The notes: generated by a model from the letters alone, not told the origin. A stretch of 42,248 nucleotides of DNA from Betaproteobacteria bacterium (GCA_947476215.1 CANJQI010000024.1:1-42248), one strand, 5' to 3'; shown: positions 1-9,629, counted from the stretch's first letter. A program made the numbers and translations.

Positions 1-1
1 A

Positions 2-151
2 ATCTCCGGATGCTTTCGCACGCTTAAGGGCGCGCAGAACTTCTGCGCCATTCGCTCCTATCTCGATACCATGCATAAGCAGGGCCATAATCTGTTCGAG
101 GTACTGCGTCTGACCTTCATGGGACAATCACCCATCCCTGCTTCAGTCTGA
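2..151 (+). pseudogene. IS66-family transposase, C-terminal fragment (5' end outside window)
   Basis: An open frame enters from the left edge and stops at TGA 149-151. The 49 residues contain SGCFRTLKGAQNFCAIRSYL followed by a KQGHNLFEVLRLTF stretch, which matches the typical C-terminal tail of IS66-type DDE transposases (SG.FRs..GA..F..IRSYL..ar.qg). Only the tail is visible, so I cannot tell whether the element is whole to the left. No terminal inverted repeat can be paired from one end. The insertion end lies less than 100 bases from ilvB. Confidence 0.7.
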
Positions 152-183
152 ACCGTCACTATTTAACTTGACCAAACCCGGTG

Positions 184-199
184 CGAACGGTATCGTTCG
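184..199 (+). terminator. Short hairpin with T-rich tail downstream of the transposase end
   Basis: CGAACG-GTAT-CGTTCG forms a perfect 6-bp stem with a 4-base loop, followed within a few bases by T-runs. It could stop transcripts from the IS fragment before ilvB. The stem is short and the T-runs are interrupted, so this is weak. Confidence 0.25.
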
Positions 200-238
200 A
201 GGTTTTCCGTTTTTCTTGGGAATGGTCAAGGTGCAGCT

Positions 239-1948
239 ATGGAACTGAACGGTGCTGAGATAGTGGTGAGATGCCTGCAGGAAGAAGGCGTCGACTATGT
301 GTTCGGATATCCCGGCGGCGCGGTCCTGTATCTCTACGATGAGCTATTCAAGCAGGATAAAGTCAAACATATACTGGTGCGCCATGAGCAGGGGGCCGTT
401 CACGCCGCCGATGGCTATTCGCGCTCGACGGAAAAAATCGGCGTGGCACTGGTGACATCCGGCCCGGGAGTTACCAACGCGGTGACGGGGATAGCGACCG
501 CTTACATGGACTCGATCCCGATGGTGATCATTACCGGACAGGTACCCACGCATGCAATCGGTCTGGACGCGTTTCAGGAGTGCGATACGGTCGGAATCAC
601 GCGTCCATGCGTGAAGCATAATTTTCTCGTCAAGAACGTCAAGGATCTTGCGCTGACCATCAAGAAAGCGTTTTACATTGCACGAACCGGCCGTCCGGGG
701 CCGGTGGTTGTTGACATCCCTAAAGACGTCACGATAGCGAAAACCGAATTTGAGTATCCCCGAACGGTCAGCATGCGGTCCTACAACCCGATCGTCAAGG
801 GCCATGCCGGTCAGATCAAGAAGGCGATCCAGCTCCTGTTGCGCGCGAAACGGCCCATGATATACACGGGGGGCGGCGTGGTACTAGGCAATGCCGCCGT
901 GGAACTTGTGCAGCTTGTGAGATGGCTCGGTTTCCCGTGTACTAATACCCTGATGGGATTGGGCGCGTATCCAGCCTCCGATGGCCAGTTCGTTGGCATG
1001 CTGGGCATGCACGGCACATACGAAGCCAATATGGCCATGCAGCATTGCGATGTTCTGCTGGCGGTAGGCGCGAGATTTGATGATCGCGTAATCGGCAATC
1101 CTCAGCATTTTTCCAAGGAACCACGCACTATAATACACATCGACATCGACCCTTCGTCGATTTCCAAGCGGGTCAAAGTCGACGTGCCTATCGTGGGCAA
1201 CGTGCGCGAAGTAATGCAGGACATGTCCAAACAGTTGCGCGCGTCTAAGGACAAACCTGATCACGGCGCGCTCAAAGCATGGTGGAAGCAGATAGACGTG
1301 TGGCGCGGGCGCAACTGTCTGAAGTACGAGCGCACGTCCAAGGTCATCAAGCCCCAATCCGTGGTCGAGAAATTGCACGAACTGACCCGGGGCGACGCAT
1401 TCGTAACGTCCGACGTGGGGCAGCATCAGATGTGGGCTGCGCAGTTTTACAAGTTCAGCAAGCCGCGTCGATGGATCAATTCCGGTGGACTTGGCACCAT
1501 GGGTTTTGGCCTGCCGGCGGCCATGGGTGTGCAGTTTGCTCATCCCAAGGCCACCGTTGCGTGCATTACCGGCGAAGGCAGCATACAGATGTGCATTCAG
1601 GAACTATCAACCTGCAAGCAATACCATTTGCCGATCAAGATCGTCAATCTCAACAACCGTTACCTTGGAATGGTGAGGCAGTGGCAGCAGATCGATTATT
1701 CGAGCCGCTATTCCGGATCCTACATGGATGCTTTGCCGGACTTTGTCAAACTAGCCGAAGCGTATGGTCATGTTGGCATGCGCATAGAAAAGACAGCGGA
1801 CGTTGAACCGGCGCTTAAGGAGGCGCTCAAGTTGAAGGACCGTCTCGTATTCATGGATTTCATAACCGATCAGACCGAAAACGTGTGGCCCATGGTGAAG
1901 GCAGGTAAGGGCCTGTCCGAAATGTTGCTCGGTTCGGAAGATTTATAG
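239..1948 (+). CDS. ilvB: Acetolactate synthase, large (catalytic) subunit
   Basis: This ThDP/FAD/Mg2+ enzyme condenses two pyruvates to acetolactate, or pyruvate and 2-oxobutyrate to acetohydroxybutyrate. It is the first common step of valine, leucine and isoleucine synthesis in the cytoplasm. The 569-residue length is normal. The N-terminal ThDP domain has FGYPGGAV and the catalytic glutamate E50 in VRHEQGAVHAADGY. The FAD-binding middle domain follows. The C-terminal ThDP motif runs from GEGS (445-448) to NN (472-473). The GEGS form in place of GDGS fits betaproteobacterial homologues as I know them. The ATG has an AAGGT ribosome site just upstream. ilvN starts 9 bases after the stop and ilvC follows, so this is the head of an ilvBNC operon. 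The gene could equally be named ilvI. Confidence 0.95.
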   Translation: MELNGAEIVVRCLQEEGVDYVFGYPGGAVLYLYDELFKQDKVKHILVRHEQGAVHAADGYSRSTEKIGVALVTSGPGVTNAVTGIATAYMDSIPMVIITGQVPTHAIGLDAFQECDTVGITRPCVKHNFLVKNVKDLALTIKKAFYIARTGRPGPVVVDIPKDVTIAKTEFEYPRTVSMRSYNPIVKGHAGQIKKAIQLLLRAKRPMIYTGGGVVLGNAAVELVQLVRWLGFPCTNTLMGLGAYPASDGQFVGMLGMHGTYEANMAMQHCDVLLAVGARFDDRVIGNPQHFSKEPRTIIHIDIDPSSISKRVKVDVPIVGNVREVMQDMSKQLRASKDKPDHGALKAWWKQIDVWRGRNCLKYERTSKVIKPQSVVEKLHELTRGDAFVTSDVGQHQMWAAQFYKFSKPRRWINSGGLGTMGFGLPAAMGVQFAHPKATVACITGEGSIQMCIQELSTCKQYHLPIKIVNLNNRYLGMVRQWQQIDYSSRYSGSYMDALPDFVKLAEAYGHVGMRIEKTADVEPALKEALKLKDRLVFMDFITDQTENVWPMVKAGKGLSEMLLGSEDL

Positions 1949-1957
1949 GAGGCGTCG

Positions 1958-2449
1958 ATGCGACACATCATCTCGGTGCTGCTCGAAAACGAATCCGGCG
2001 CTCTGTCTCGCGTGGTTGGACTGTTTTCGGCGCGCGGCTACAATATTGAAACCCTTACCGTCGCGCCGACTGAAGACCCGTCGTTGTCGCGCATGACGGT
2101 GGTTACCACCGGTTCCGATGAGGTCATTGAGCAGATAAACAAACAGCTCAACAAATTGATCGAAGTCGTGAAGGTGGTTGATTTGTCGGATGGGGAACAT
2201 ATCGAACGCGAATTGATGCTGGTGAAAGTGCGGGCGATTGGCAAGGGCCGGGAAGAAATGAAGCGCATGACGGACATATTCCGCGGGCGCATCATCGATG
2301 TCACCGACAAGGATTACACCATCGAACTGACGGGCACGGGAGCAAAGCTGGACGCGTTCCTGAATGCGATAGACCGCGCTGCGATACTCGAAACGGTACG
2401 CACTGGCGCATCGGGCATAGGACGCGGTGACCGGGCACTGAAGATTTAA
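1958..2449 (+). CDS. ilvN: Acetolactate synthase, small (regulatory) subunit
   Basis: This 163-residue regulatory subunit binds valine and activates and feedback-inhibits the catalytic subunit encoded just upstream. The N-terminal ACT domain starts MRHIISVLLENESGALSRVV and includes the FSARGYNIETLTV segment typical of the family. The C-terminal half carries the small-subunit domain (ELMLVKVRA, FRGRIIDVTD). A strong AGGAGG ribosome site precedes the ATG. The name ilvH is also used for this family. Position between ilvB and ilvC supports the call. Confidence 0.95.
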   Translation: MRHIISVLLENESGALSRVVGLFSARGYNIETLTVAPTEDPSLSRMTVVTTGSDEVIEQINKQLNKLIEVVKVVDLSDGEHIERELMLVKVRAIGKGREEMKRMTDIFRGRIIDVTDKDYTIELTGTGAKLDAFLNAIDRAAILETVRTGASGIGRGDRALKI

Positions 2450-2476
2450 CGTGGCGGCAACGCCGCAGGTTTGTAA

Positions 2477-3544
<1,068 letters not shown>

Positions 3545-3628
3545 GGTTTCCCGGGCACCAGGGGTAAAAACAATTATAATCAGAGGCTTACTATCGCTGC
3601 TACACCTCGGCCCTCCATCCTCACTCCA

Positions 3629-4273
3629 GTGAGCCACTATCCCCATCCCATCATCGCGCGCGAGGGATGGCCGTTCGTCGCCATCTCGATCGCGGCCGCT
3701 GTCGCGGCGACGATATGGGGAGGGTGGGGGTGGTCTGCCGGATGTTGGTTGGTGGCGATTTTCGTCTTGCAGTTCTTTCGCGACCCGCCGCGCAAGATTC
3801 CTCCGGAACAAGAGTCAGTGCTGTCACCGGCCGATGGCCGGATCGTGGTGGTGGAACGCACACGCGACCCTTACCTCCAGCGCGAAGCGCTCAAGATCAG
3901 CGTGTTCATGAACGTGTTCAATGCGCATTCCAATCGCAGCCCGGCTGACGGCGAAGTCCGTGAAGTGTGGTATCACGAGGGTAAGTTCGTGAATGCCGCG
4001 CTGTCCAAGGCGTCGAGCGAGAACGAGCGTAACGCGCTTTGGATAAGGACCGCGGAGGGCGTGGACATCACGTGCGTTCAGGTCGCCGGCTTGATTGCGC
4101 GGCGGATACTTTGCTATGTAAAGGCTGGTGATAAGCTGGCCCGTGGTCAGCGGTACGGGTTTATCCGATTCGGATCGCGCGTGGATTTATATTTGCCTCT
4201 GTCCGCGATTCCCAAGGTCAGTGTAGGTGATAAGGTCCATGCGACTGCGTCCGTCCTTGCGGCATTGGGTTGA
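3629..4273 (+). CDS. psd: Phosphatidylserine decarboxylase proenzyme (short type)
   Basis: This enzyme decarboxylates phosphatidylserine to phosphatidylethanolamine at the inner membrane and self-cleaves to form a pyruvoyl cofactor. The 214-residue short form has a hydrophobic N-terminus (about residues 16-48), [11 protein letters not shown] at 66 and [11 protein letters not shown]. The cleavage site is Gly182-Ser183 within [11 protein letters not shown]; Ser183 would become the pyruvoyl group. The GTG start gives the conserved [14 protein letters not shown] opening, although I see no good ribosome site. A TATAAT at 3575-3580 could be a -10 box, but no convincing -35 lies above it. pssA follows after 3 bases and makes its substrate. 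Confidence 0.92.
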   Translation: MSHYPHPIIAREGWPFVAISIAAAVAATIWGGWGWSAGCWLVAIFVLQFFRDPPRKIPPEQESVLSPADGRIVVVERTRDPYLQREALKISVFMNVFNAHSNRSPADGEVREVWYHEGKFVNAALSKASSENERNALWIRTAEGVDITCVQVAGLIARRILCYVKAGDKLARGQRYGFIRFGSRVDLYLPLSAIPKVSVGDKVHATASVLAALG

Positions 4274-4276
4274 TCC

Positions 4277-5095
4277 ATGTACGAGCCGCGCACCAAGTGG
4301 CTGGGAAAAGGCGGCAGGATAAGGCGGCGCGGAATCTATTGGCTGCCGAATTTGTTCACCACGGCGGCATTGTTCGCTGGCTTCTATGCCATAGTTAAGG
4401 CTATGGGCGGGCAATTTGAACAGTCCGTACTCGCAATTTTCGTCGCCATGGTGCTGGATGGGCTGGATGGGCGCGTTGCACGTTTTACCCATACCGAAAG
4501 CGCTTTTGGGGCGGAATACGACAGCCTGTCCGATATGGTGTCGTTTGGCGTTGCCCCGGCGCTGGTCATCTATGTGTGGGCACTCAAGGATTTTTCGGCT
4601 CCCCAGACCATTTCGGTGCTAGGGCCGTGGATTACCAGCAAACTGGGCTGGATCGCTGCTTTCATCTATTGCGCCTGTGCGGCGCTGCGATTGGCACGTT
4701 TCAATACGCAGATAGAAGTTGCCGAAAAAAGGTTTTTTCAGGGATTGCCGAGTCCAGCCGCCGCGTGCGTGGTCGCGGGCATGGTGTGGGCAATGAACGA
4801 GTACCAGGTGCGGGGTGCGGACGTAAAGTGGCTGGCCTGGTTTTTAACCATGTTCGCCGGGCTGACGATGGTAAGCAACATGAAGTATTACAGTGGCAAG
4901 GACATCAATCCACGCAAGAGCGTCTCGTTTCCGGTGGTGGTTGCAATTGCGCTGGCGGTAGTTGCACTGGTTGCGGTATCCAGCACATTGCCGGAAATGC
5001 TGTTTATGCTTTCACTGTGCTATGCATTGTCCGGCTATGCGATCCTGATGTGGGATCTCGCGCGGCGTCCTAAGGGAGCGGCCCGCGGGCCTTAA
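4277..5095 (+). CDS. pssA: CDP-diacylglycerol--serine O-phosphatidyltransferase
   Basis: This integral membrane enzyme makes phosphatidylserine from CDP-diacylglycerol and L-serine and supplies Psd, encoded just upstream. The CDP-alcohol phosphatidyltransferase signature DG..AR(8)G...D...D is complete: D64-G65, A68-R69, G78, D82 and D86 in LDGRVARF...GAEYDSLSD. Several hydrophobic segments flank it. The 272-residue length is normal for the Bacillus-type membrane PssA, unlike the soluble E. coli enzyme. ATG lies 3 bases after the psd stop, so the two are co-translated. The ilvBNC-psd-pssA order is one I recognise from betaproteobacteria. Confidence 0.93.
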   Translation: MYEPRTKWLGKGGRIRRRGIYWLPNLFTTAALFAGFYAIVKAMGGQFEQSVLAIFVAMVLDGLDGRVARFTHTESAFGAEYDSLSDMVSFGVAPALVIYVWALKDFSAPQTISVLGPWITSKLGWIAAFIYCACAALRLARFNTQIEVAEKRFFQGLPSPAAACVVAGMVWAMNEYQVRGADVKWLAWFLTMFAGLTMVSNMKYYSGKDINPRKSVSFPVVVAIALAVVALVAVSSTLPEMLFMLSLCYALSGYAILMWDLARRPKGAARGP

Positions 5096-5110
5096 CCCGC
5101 CCCCGATCGT

Positions 5111-5899
5111 TCACGTTCGTGGGACAGTATTTTCCAATCGTAAGATAAGGCCGAAACGTTTCGGATCAAGCGGCGGATTTACGGGCAACAGGAAGGCTAC
5201 GCTAATGTGTTCCACCGATGCCACTATTTCCCACTGGGTAACGATATCGACGGCGTTGATATGGTAGACGCCCTTAACCCCATCCCGATCGCCCTGGTGG
5301 ACAGTATCGATGCGGATGTGGCCGGGCAGTCCCTGCGGAGCCGACGCTTTGCGCACACCGATGGCTACACGCGAGGGCCGGGTGCACCGCCAAACCACGC
5401 GTAGTTTGAGATAGGGCTCACAGGCGCGCAGGTTATACAGATGCGAAACCGATATCCGCGACAGACGGGCAAAGCGTACATCGTCGAACACGGTAAAGGC
5501 CTGCAGAAACAGCACCTTGGCGGCCGGGCCGGAGAGCGTATCGTGAAGGCTGTCGGTTTCGGCCAACAATGCCACGTCCACAGTGTCGTCGTGGCGCACA
5601 AAACTCGTCCGGCTCACACGCACCCGAGGCTTCAGAGACTTGGTGTCGCGATATTGAGCGATCAACAGGGACACATGCTGTCGCGAATAACCGCACAAGC
5701 GTCGAATGTAGGCAATCAACACGGCGCGTTGACCCTTGCGGCGCCTGAAGTAACCAAAGCGCTTGAGCACGCTCGCGACAAACGCGTGCAACGTGGGTTC
5801 ATCGGTTGGAATAGAAAAAACGACGTCGGTGGTGCCCGTCAAGAATTCCCGGATTTGCTCAAGTGTCTTGAGCTTTGTTTCGTTCATATCGATCACCAT
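5111..5899 (-). pseudogene. Integrase-core (DDE) transposase, 3'-truncated
   Basis: The reading frame starts MNETKLKTLEQIREFLTGTT (preceded by MVID). It has an N-terminal helical/helix-turn-helix region (RLCGYSRQHVSLLIAQYR) and then the start of an rve-type catalytic core, HIRIDTVHQGDRDGVKGVYH, which carries the first acidic residue. After AFLLPV near residue 240 the similarity ends and an unrelated tail, NPPLDPKRFGLILRLENTVP, leads to a stop. The segment with the second Asp (HSDNGSEY in intact relatives as I recall them) and the Glu is absent. The protein should therefore be inactive. The 3' break lies right after pssA. No clear terminal repeats were found. Confidence 0.7.
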
Positions 5900-5957
5900 G
5901 GGTGGATGATCGATCCAAAATCCTCATTTCAGCCTCATATGCCGTTAGAAACACGAA

Positions 5958-6203
5958 CTAGGTTTCAACCTTATACGCCATTGGAAGATGCTTTAACTCG
6001 ACAAATGCGGTATCTCCAACCATTCTGCCTCCAAGTCTTGCCGCCAATTTCTCGGTTTGCTCCTCGGTTGCCATTTCGATAACCGCCATTGAGTTGGATT
6101 CGATAAATATCCGTATCGACTTGATGTTGCCGTATGCCACGCAATACCGCGTTACCAGCTGGACGATCTCATATCGCCCCTCATCGAAATCCACGTTCAG
6201 CAT
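5958..6203 (-). CDS. Small protein with predicted RRM-like (beta-alpha-beta-beta-alpha-beta) fold
   Basis: I do not recognise a named family. The 81 residues read as strand (MLNVDF), helix (YEIVQLVTRYCVAYG), strand (IKSIRIFIES), strand (SMAVIEMAT), helix (EEQTEKLAARLGG) and strand (TAFVEL). That order is the RRM/ferredoxin-like topology. The aromatic RNP residues of a true RRM are not evident, so RNA binding is only a guess. A GGGAAG ribosome site precedes the ATG by 5 bases. The gene 6259-6498 lies upstream on the same strand with a similar site, so the two may share a transcript. Confidence 0.55.
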   Translation of the reverse strand: MLNVDFDEGRYEIVQLVTRYCVAYGNIKSIRIFIESNSMAVIEMATEEQTEKLAARLGGRMVGDTAFVELKHLPMAYKVET

Positions 6204-6258
6204 AATTCTTCCCTTTGTATATTCATGGTGCCAGACCGGTGCCCTGTTGGTGTCGTGG

Positions 6259-6498
6259 CTATGCGGGACACCGCTGGTTACGCATTTGTTCTATGACCCA
6301 CATTGGTATTGCCGGCTTGCCCCCAACGACCCACCATTGCGGTTTGCGCAAGCGGTACTGCATGGCGGCGATGCGAAATTCCTTTTCATGAGGACAAGCG
6401 TCCGTGCCATTGAGATCTGATTGCAGGAGTTCCGCCATCCCGTGATTGGTCAGGGATTTGACTCGTGCCAGGCAGTAGCTACAGGTATTTGGCTCCAT
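6259..6498 (-). CDS. Hypothetical 79-residue protein with CxxC and CPHE motifs
   Basis: The family is unknown to me. The protein opens MEPNTCSYCLARV (Cys6, Cys9) and later has DACPHEKEF. This arrangement could bind a metal as a small zinc ribbon, but spacing alone does not prove it. The C-terminal half is rich in aromatics (QWWVVGG). A GGGAAG site lies 7 bases ahead of the ATG, resembling the site of the next gene downstream, 55 bases away. I take it as real because of that site and the shared strand, with moderate doubt. Confidence 0.45.
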   Translation of the reverse strand: MEPNTCSYCLARVKSLTNHGMAELLQSDLNGTDACPHEKEFRIAAMQYRLRKPQWWVVGGKPAIPMWVIEQMRNQRCPA

Positions 6499-6548
6499 AA
6501 TCGTCTTCCCGGATGCAAGCGCGAGAAACTTGTTGTGTTTGAATCACT

Positions 6549-6570
6549 GCAATATCTGTACCAATATTGC
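6549..6570. repeat. Perfect 7-base inverted repeat, operator-like
   Basis: GCAATAT at 6549-6555 and ATATTGC at 6564-6570 are separated by 8 bases. The site lies in the 328-base gap 6499-6826, between the minus-strand 79-residue gene and the plus-strand Bug gene. The geometry would suit a dimeric regulator, but no regulator gene adjoins. I see nothing else definite in this gap; an open frame extends upstream of the Bug start but does not look like coding sequence. Confidence 0.3.
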
Positions 6571-6826
6571 CTCTCACGGCACTAGTGCCTGAAAATCACC
6601 AAAAGAGGCAATAATGCACACACAAAATGTAGGTAAAAACCCTTGTGCAATGAATCCGTTCCGGATGCCTGCGGACAATACTGTCGAGATGTGCAACATG
6701 GCGGTCTGCAAGGGCAAGTCAAATTTCCGTGCGCGGCCGTCTCGATGGCCGCAGATAGCAGAGCGGTTGCGCGTATTATCAACAGCCATGAATTTGGCCG
6801 TAAGATGGCGCAAATTTTGGAAAACC

Positions 6827-7837
6827 ATGTCTAATGTTCGTAAATTGGGATCTGTACTGCTGACCGGCTTGCCGATCTTTTGCGTGGTGCCCGTGTCTGC
6901 TCAGACGCCCGCTTCAGGCCCAGGCCAGCCCACTGTGCAGGGCGCGGGACAGGCATATCCAAACAAGCCCATACGACTGGTTACGTCGCCGGCAGGTGGG
7001 GCGGGAGACTTTCTGGCCCGGCTCATCGCGGCCGGCATTTCCACCCCGCTGGGTGAGCAGGTGCTCGTCGACAATCGCCCCAGCGGCATCATTCCCGGAG
7101 AACTGGTGGCGCGGGCATCGCCTGACGGCTATACGTTGCTGGTTACGGGCAACAGCCTGTGGATAGGCCCGCTCCTGCAGGATACACCCTACGATCCGGT
7201 AAAGGACTTTCTGCCCATCACCGCGGCGGTGACCGCGCCGAACGTCTTGATCGTGCATCCGTCGTTGTCGGTACGATCCGTCAAGGAGCTGCTTGCTTTG
7301 GCCAGAGCAAGGCCGGGTGAGCTCAACTATGGTTCTTCCGGGACAGGTTCGACCAACCACCTCGCCGCGGAAATGTTCAAGGCGATGGCACGCGTCAAAA
7401 TCGAGCGTGTCAACTACAAGGGTTCCGGATTTGCGCTCACCGCATTGCTTGCAGGCGAGATACAGATAATTTTCAACACCGCGGGTGTCGTGACGGTTCA
7501 CCTGAAGTCGGGCAGACTCAAGGCGCTGGCGGTGACTTCCGCCGCGCCGTCGTCGTTGACGCCTGGTGTGCCTACTCTCGCGGCGTCAGGGCTGGCCGGC
7601 TACGAAGCGGTCACGGTGAATGGATTGCTGGCGCCTCCCAAAACACCGTCGACTATCATTAACCGGCTCAACCAGGAAACCGTGCGCTACCTGAGTCAAC
7701 CCGACGTCAGGCAGAAAGTCCTGAGTGCGGGCGTGGAGGTGGTTGCGGGTTCGCCGGAAGCGTTTGCCGCCATTATTAAATCCGAAATGGCCAGCATGGG
7801 CAGAGTTATAAAAGACGCCGGTATACGAACCAATTAA
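6827..7837 (+). CDS. Bug/TctC family periplasmic solute-binding protein
   Basis: Proteins of this family bind carboxylates or other small organic molecules in the periplasm. Start 6827 gives MSNVRKLGSVLLTGLPIFCV with a cleavable signal ending VSA-Q. An open frame reaches back to 6614 but would bury the signal. The mature part shows the usual blocks: YPNKPIRLVTSPAGGAGDF, a DNRPSG loop, ASPDGYTLL, DPVKDFLPI, and the C-terminal VIKDAGIRTN. It has 336 residues. No tctA/tctB membrane genes adjoin, so it is an orphan receptor. Its stop directly abuts the stop of the convergent gene 7838-8959. Confidence 0.9.
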   Translation: MSNVRKLGSVLLTGLPIFCVVPVSAQTPASGPGQPTVQGAGQAYPNKPIRLVTSPAGGAGDFLARLIAAGISTPLGEQVLVDNRPSGIIPGELVARASPDGYTLLVTGNSLWIGPLLQDTPYDPVKDFLPITAAVTAPNVLIVHPSLSVRSVKELLALARARPGELNYGSSGTGSTNHLAAEMFKAMARVKIERVNYKGSGFALTALLAGEIQIIFNTAGVVTVHLKSGRLKALAVTSAAPSSLTPGVPTLAASGLAGYEAVTVNGLLAPPKTPSTIINRLNQETVRYLSQPDVRQKVLSAGVEVVAGSPEAFAAIIKSEMASMGRVIKDAGIRTN

Positions 7838-8959
7838 TCAGCCGTTCCAGAATTCCTTGATCGAACGGGCAATCTGGCCTTCGCGTCGCCTGAGGGCCAG
7901 CGTTACCGAGCGCGTATTGCCGCCAAAACTCGGAATGAACGCCGAGTGTTTCCCGGGGCCGCCCACCACGACAATAATAATGTCATCGGGATTGTGTACT
8001 GCATACACCGGTGCGTCAGGCCCCGCGTTTGCATAGCGGTCCTTGAACATCACCTTCAGACGGCGCTCGATATTTTCCGTGGAGAATCGTCCCATGGGCA
8101 GCCAGGCGTGCTTCTGAATAAAGCGTTTTGCATCGGCCTTGGAGTAACCGCCCTGGGCTATGGTGTTCGCATGTTCCGGTCCGAGGACGACAACCGGCTG
8201 TTGCGATGGAAAATGCACATCGTTTGATCCGGTAATAGCCATGGTGCCGGCGATGGTCATCATGACGCCTTCGGCGCTCAGGCTCTCGTGGTCATTGACA
8301 TTGTGCGGAGCTTCGGCCCCGACCACGGTGACCGTCGTGGTTTCCCGCGCATGGCCGCGCTCCACGTGCAGCGGCTCCCATGGGCTTGCCACCTCGTTTT
8401 CCGCAATGCAGTACGTATATTTCGCCGGCGAGCCGTGCGTGGCCATGTCACCGACACCGGGGCGTGCACCGCCTATATTCAGTTGCGCGAGCCGAATCGC
8501 GCGGCCTATGGTGGCATTGGCCTGCACGCCGGGTCCGAAAGCATTGTGGCCGCTGTTGATGCCGAGTTCTTGCGCCACCGGGCCGTTGAAAATTAGCAGC
8601 GGCGCGCACGGGTGCGTCGTCGCCTGTATCGTGTAAAGATTGAAAGCCTCCTCGCACAGCGCTTCGACCGCGAGCATGACCAGCGGGAAATACTCCGGCT
8701 CGCATCCCGCCATCACCGCGTTGGCCGCGAGCCGCAGCGGCGTTGCTTCGCCGTAACGCGGCGCCATCCTGCCGATGGGCGCGGTCCACGTGCGGTCGCA
8801 CCAAGCCAGCATGGCCTCGACGCGTTCTTTGGTGGGCGGAACCACGGGCAGTCCGTCGCCCCAGCCGCGTTCCCGTATCATCGCATTCACCGCGGTAAAG
8901 TCGTCGTCGACCCACAGGCTGGCGCCATCGGCGCGCAGAAGATCCGCGAGATCGGTCAT
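7838..8959 (-). CDS. Conserved protein of unknown function, partner of the UGSC-like selenoprotein
   Basis: The 373-residue soluble protein has no signal peptide or membrane segment. I cannot assign a family name. Visible features are GWGDGLPVVPPTKERVEAML near the N-terminus, ANAVMAGCEPEYFPLV, TTHPCAPLLIFNGPV, ELGINSGHNAFGPG, and VVVGGPGKHSAFIPSFGG near the C-terminus, with several conserved-looking Cys and His residues. Its ATG overlaps the TGA stop of the selenoprotein gene by four bases (ATGA), so the two are translationally coupled and likely work together. The GDGLP and GGPGKHS segments could be catalytic or ligand loops; that is inference. Confidence 0.75.
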   Translation of the reverse strand: MTDLADLLRADGASLWVDDDFTAVNAMIRERGWGDGLPVVPPTKERVEAMLAWCDRTWTAPIGRMAPRYGEATPLRLAANAVMAGCEPEYFPLVMLAVEALCEEAFNLYTIQATTHPCAPLLIFNGPVAQELGINSGHNAFGPGVQANATIGRAIRLAQLNIGGARPGVGDMATHGSPAKYTYCIAENEVASPWEPLHVERGHARETTTVTVVGAEAPHNVNDHESLSAEGVMMTIAGTMAITGSNDVHFPSQQPVVVLGPEHANTIAQGGYSKADAKRFIQKHAWLPMGRFSTENIERRLKVMFKDRYANAGPDAPVYAVHNPDDIIIVVVGGPGKHSAFIPSFGGNTRSVTLALRRREGQIARSIKEFWNG

Positions 8960-9495
8960 TTGAAATGCTCCTTGATCAGGGGCACCAGTCTCGCTACCAC
9001 GATGTCGGCGCGTTGCTTGACGTTGTCCATCGCGAGCCCGCCGAGCGGGTGAGGAATTTCCACAAGCGGCAGGTCAGGGACGCCGAACGTGCGCGCCTGC
9101 GTGCTGCCAAGTTTCATGAAAGGGCTCGAACAGATGACCGCCGACACCATGCCGCGCTTTCGAAGTTCCGCCATGTCGTGGACACTCCACGACGTGCAGC
9201 CGCCTCAATCCGCCATTGCGCTGACCACAAAGTCAGCATCGGCCGCGAGTTGATCGAGAACAGACGCCGGCGCCCCCTTGCCGGAGGTCACTTTGCGCAG
9301 TGAGACGATAGACTTAACCGCAATCGCCGACTGTATGCCCTCGACGACAAAGCGCAGCAAATGGTCCGCATTGCCCTTGCTGTTGTCGAGTATGCCGATG
9401 CGCAGGCTGTTGCGTTTGAGCTCGCGCTGCTTACCCGCGCTTGCCAGCGGCAGCATGGGGGCTTCTGGCACGACTAAACAAATTTTAAGGGCCAT
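8956..9495 (-). CDS. Putative selenoprotein, UGSC-like family (in-frame UGA read as selenocysteine)
   Basis: Two open frames (9495-9205 and 9174-8956) lie in the same frame, joined by one TGA at 9207-9205 and ten further sense codons. Reading TGA as Sec gives one 179-residue protein with Sec97 in the context MAD-U-GGCTSWSVHD. This U-G-x-C motif followed by TSW.VHD resembles the described UGSC selenoprotein family, with Gly in place of Ser. Similarity of style continues on both sides (FVVSAMAD before, MAELRKRGMVSAVICSSPF after), as expected for one protein. An AAGGAAA ribosome site precedes ATG 9495. A hairpin suited to a SECIS follows the TGA. A redox role through Sec97/Cys100 is inferred. 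A nonsense mutation is the main alternative. No sel genes occur in this window. Confidence 0.75.
9175..9193 (-). promoter_or_regulatory. SECIS-like hairpin downstream of the in-frame UGA
   Basis: On the mRNA strand, GTCGTGG (9193-9187) pairs perfectly with CCACGAC (9181-9175) around the loop AGTGT. The closing A-T can extend the stem to 8 bp with a GUG triloop. The stem starts 11 bases after the UGA, and the loop G lies about 20 bases after it. Bacterial SECIS elements sit inside the coding region with an apical-loop G roughly 16-37 bases past the UGA, so the position fits. Part of the stem also encodes the conserved TSWSVHD, so coding constraint explains some of the sequence. Confidence 0.6.
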
Positions 9496-9629
9496 AGGGT
9501 TTCCTTGGTATTCGATTGCTCGTACGTCATTTCACGACGCACACGACAAGTTTTTGCTCAGGCTATGCTTGTAGAATGTACCGATATGATAAAGATGGTA
9601 TTTCAATGACAGTATCGAAAGAATAACAG

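Noticed and set aside
3575-3580. TATAAT as a psd promoter
   Set aside because: No -35 box at 16-18 bases and no extended -10, so it is mentioned only in the psd entry.
5934-5985. Imperfect repeat of the 81-residue gene's 3' end
   Set aside because: CTCATATGCCGTTAGA and CTTATACGCCATTGGA are similar, but the match is short and could be chance.
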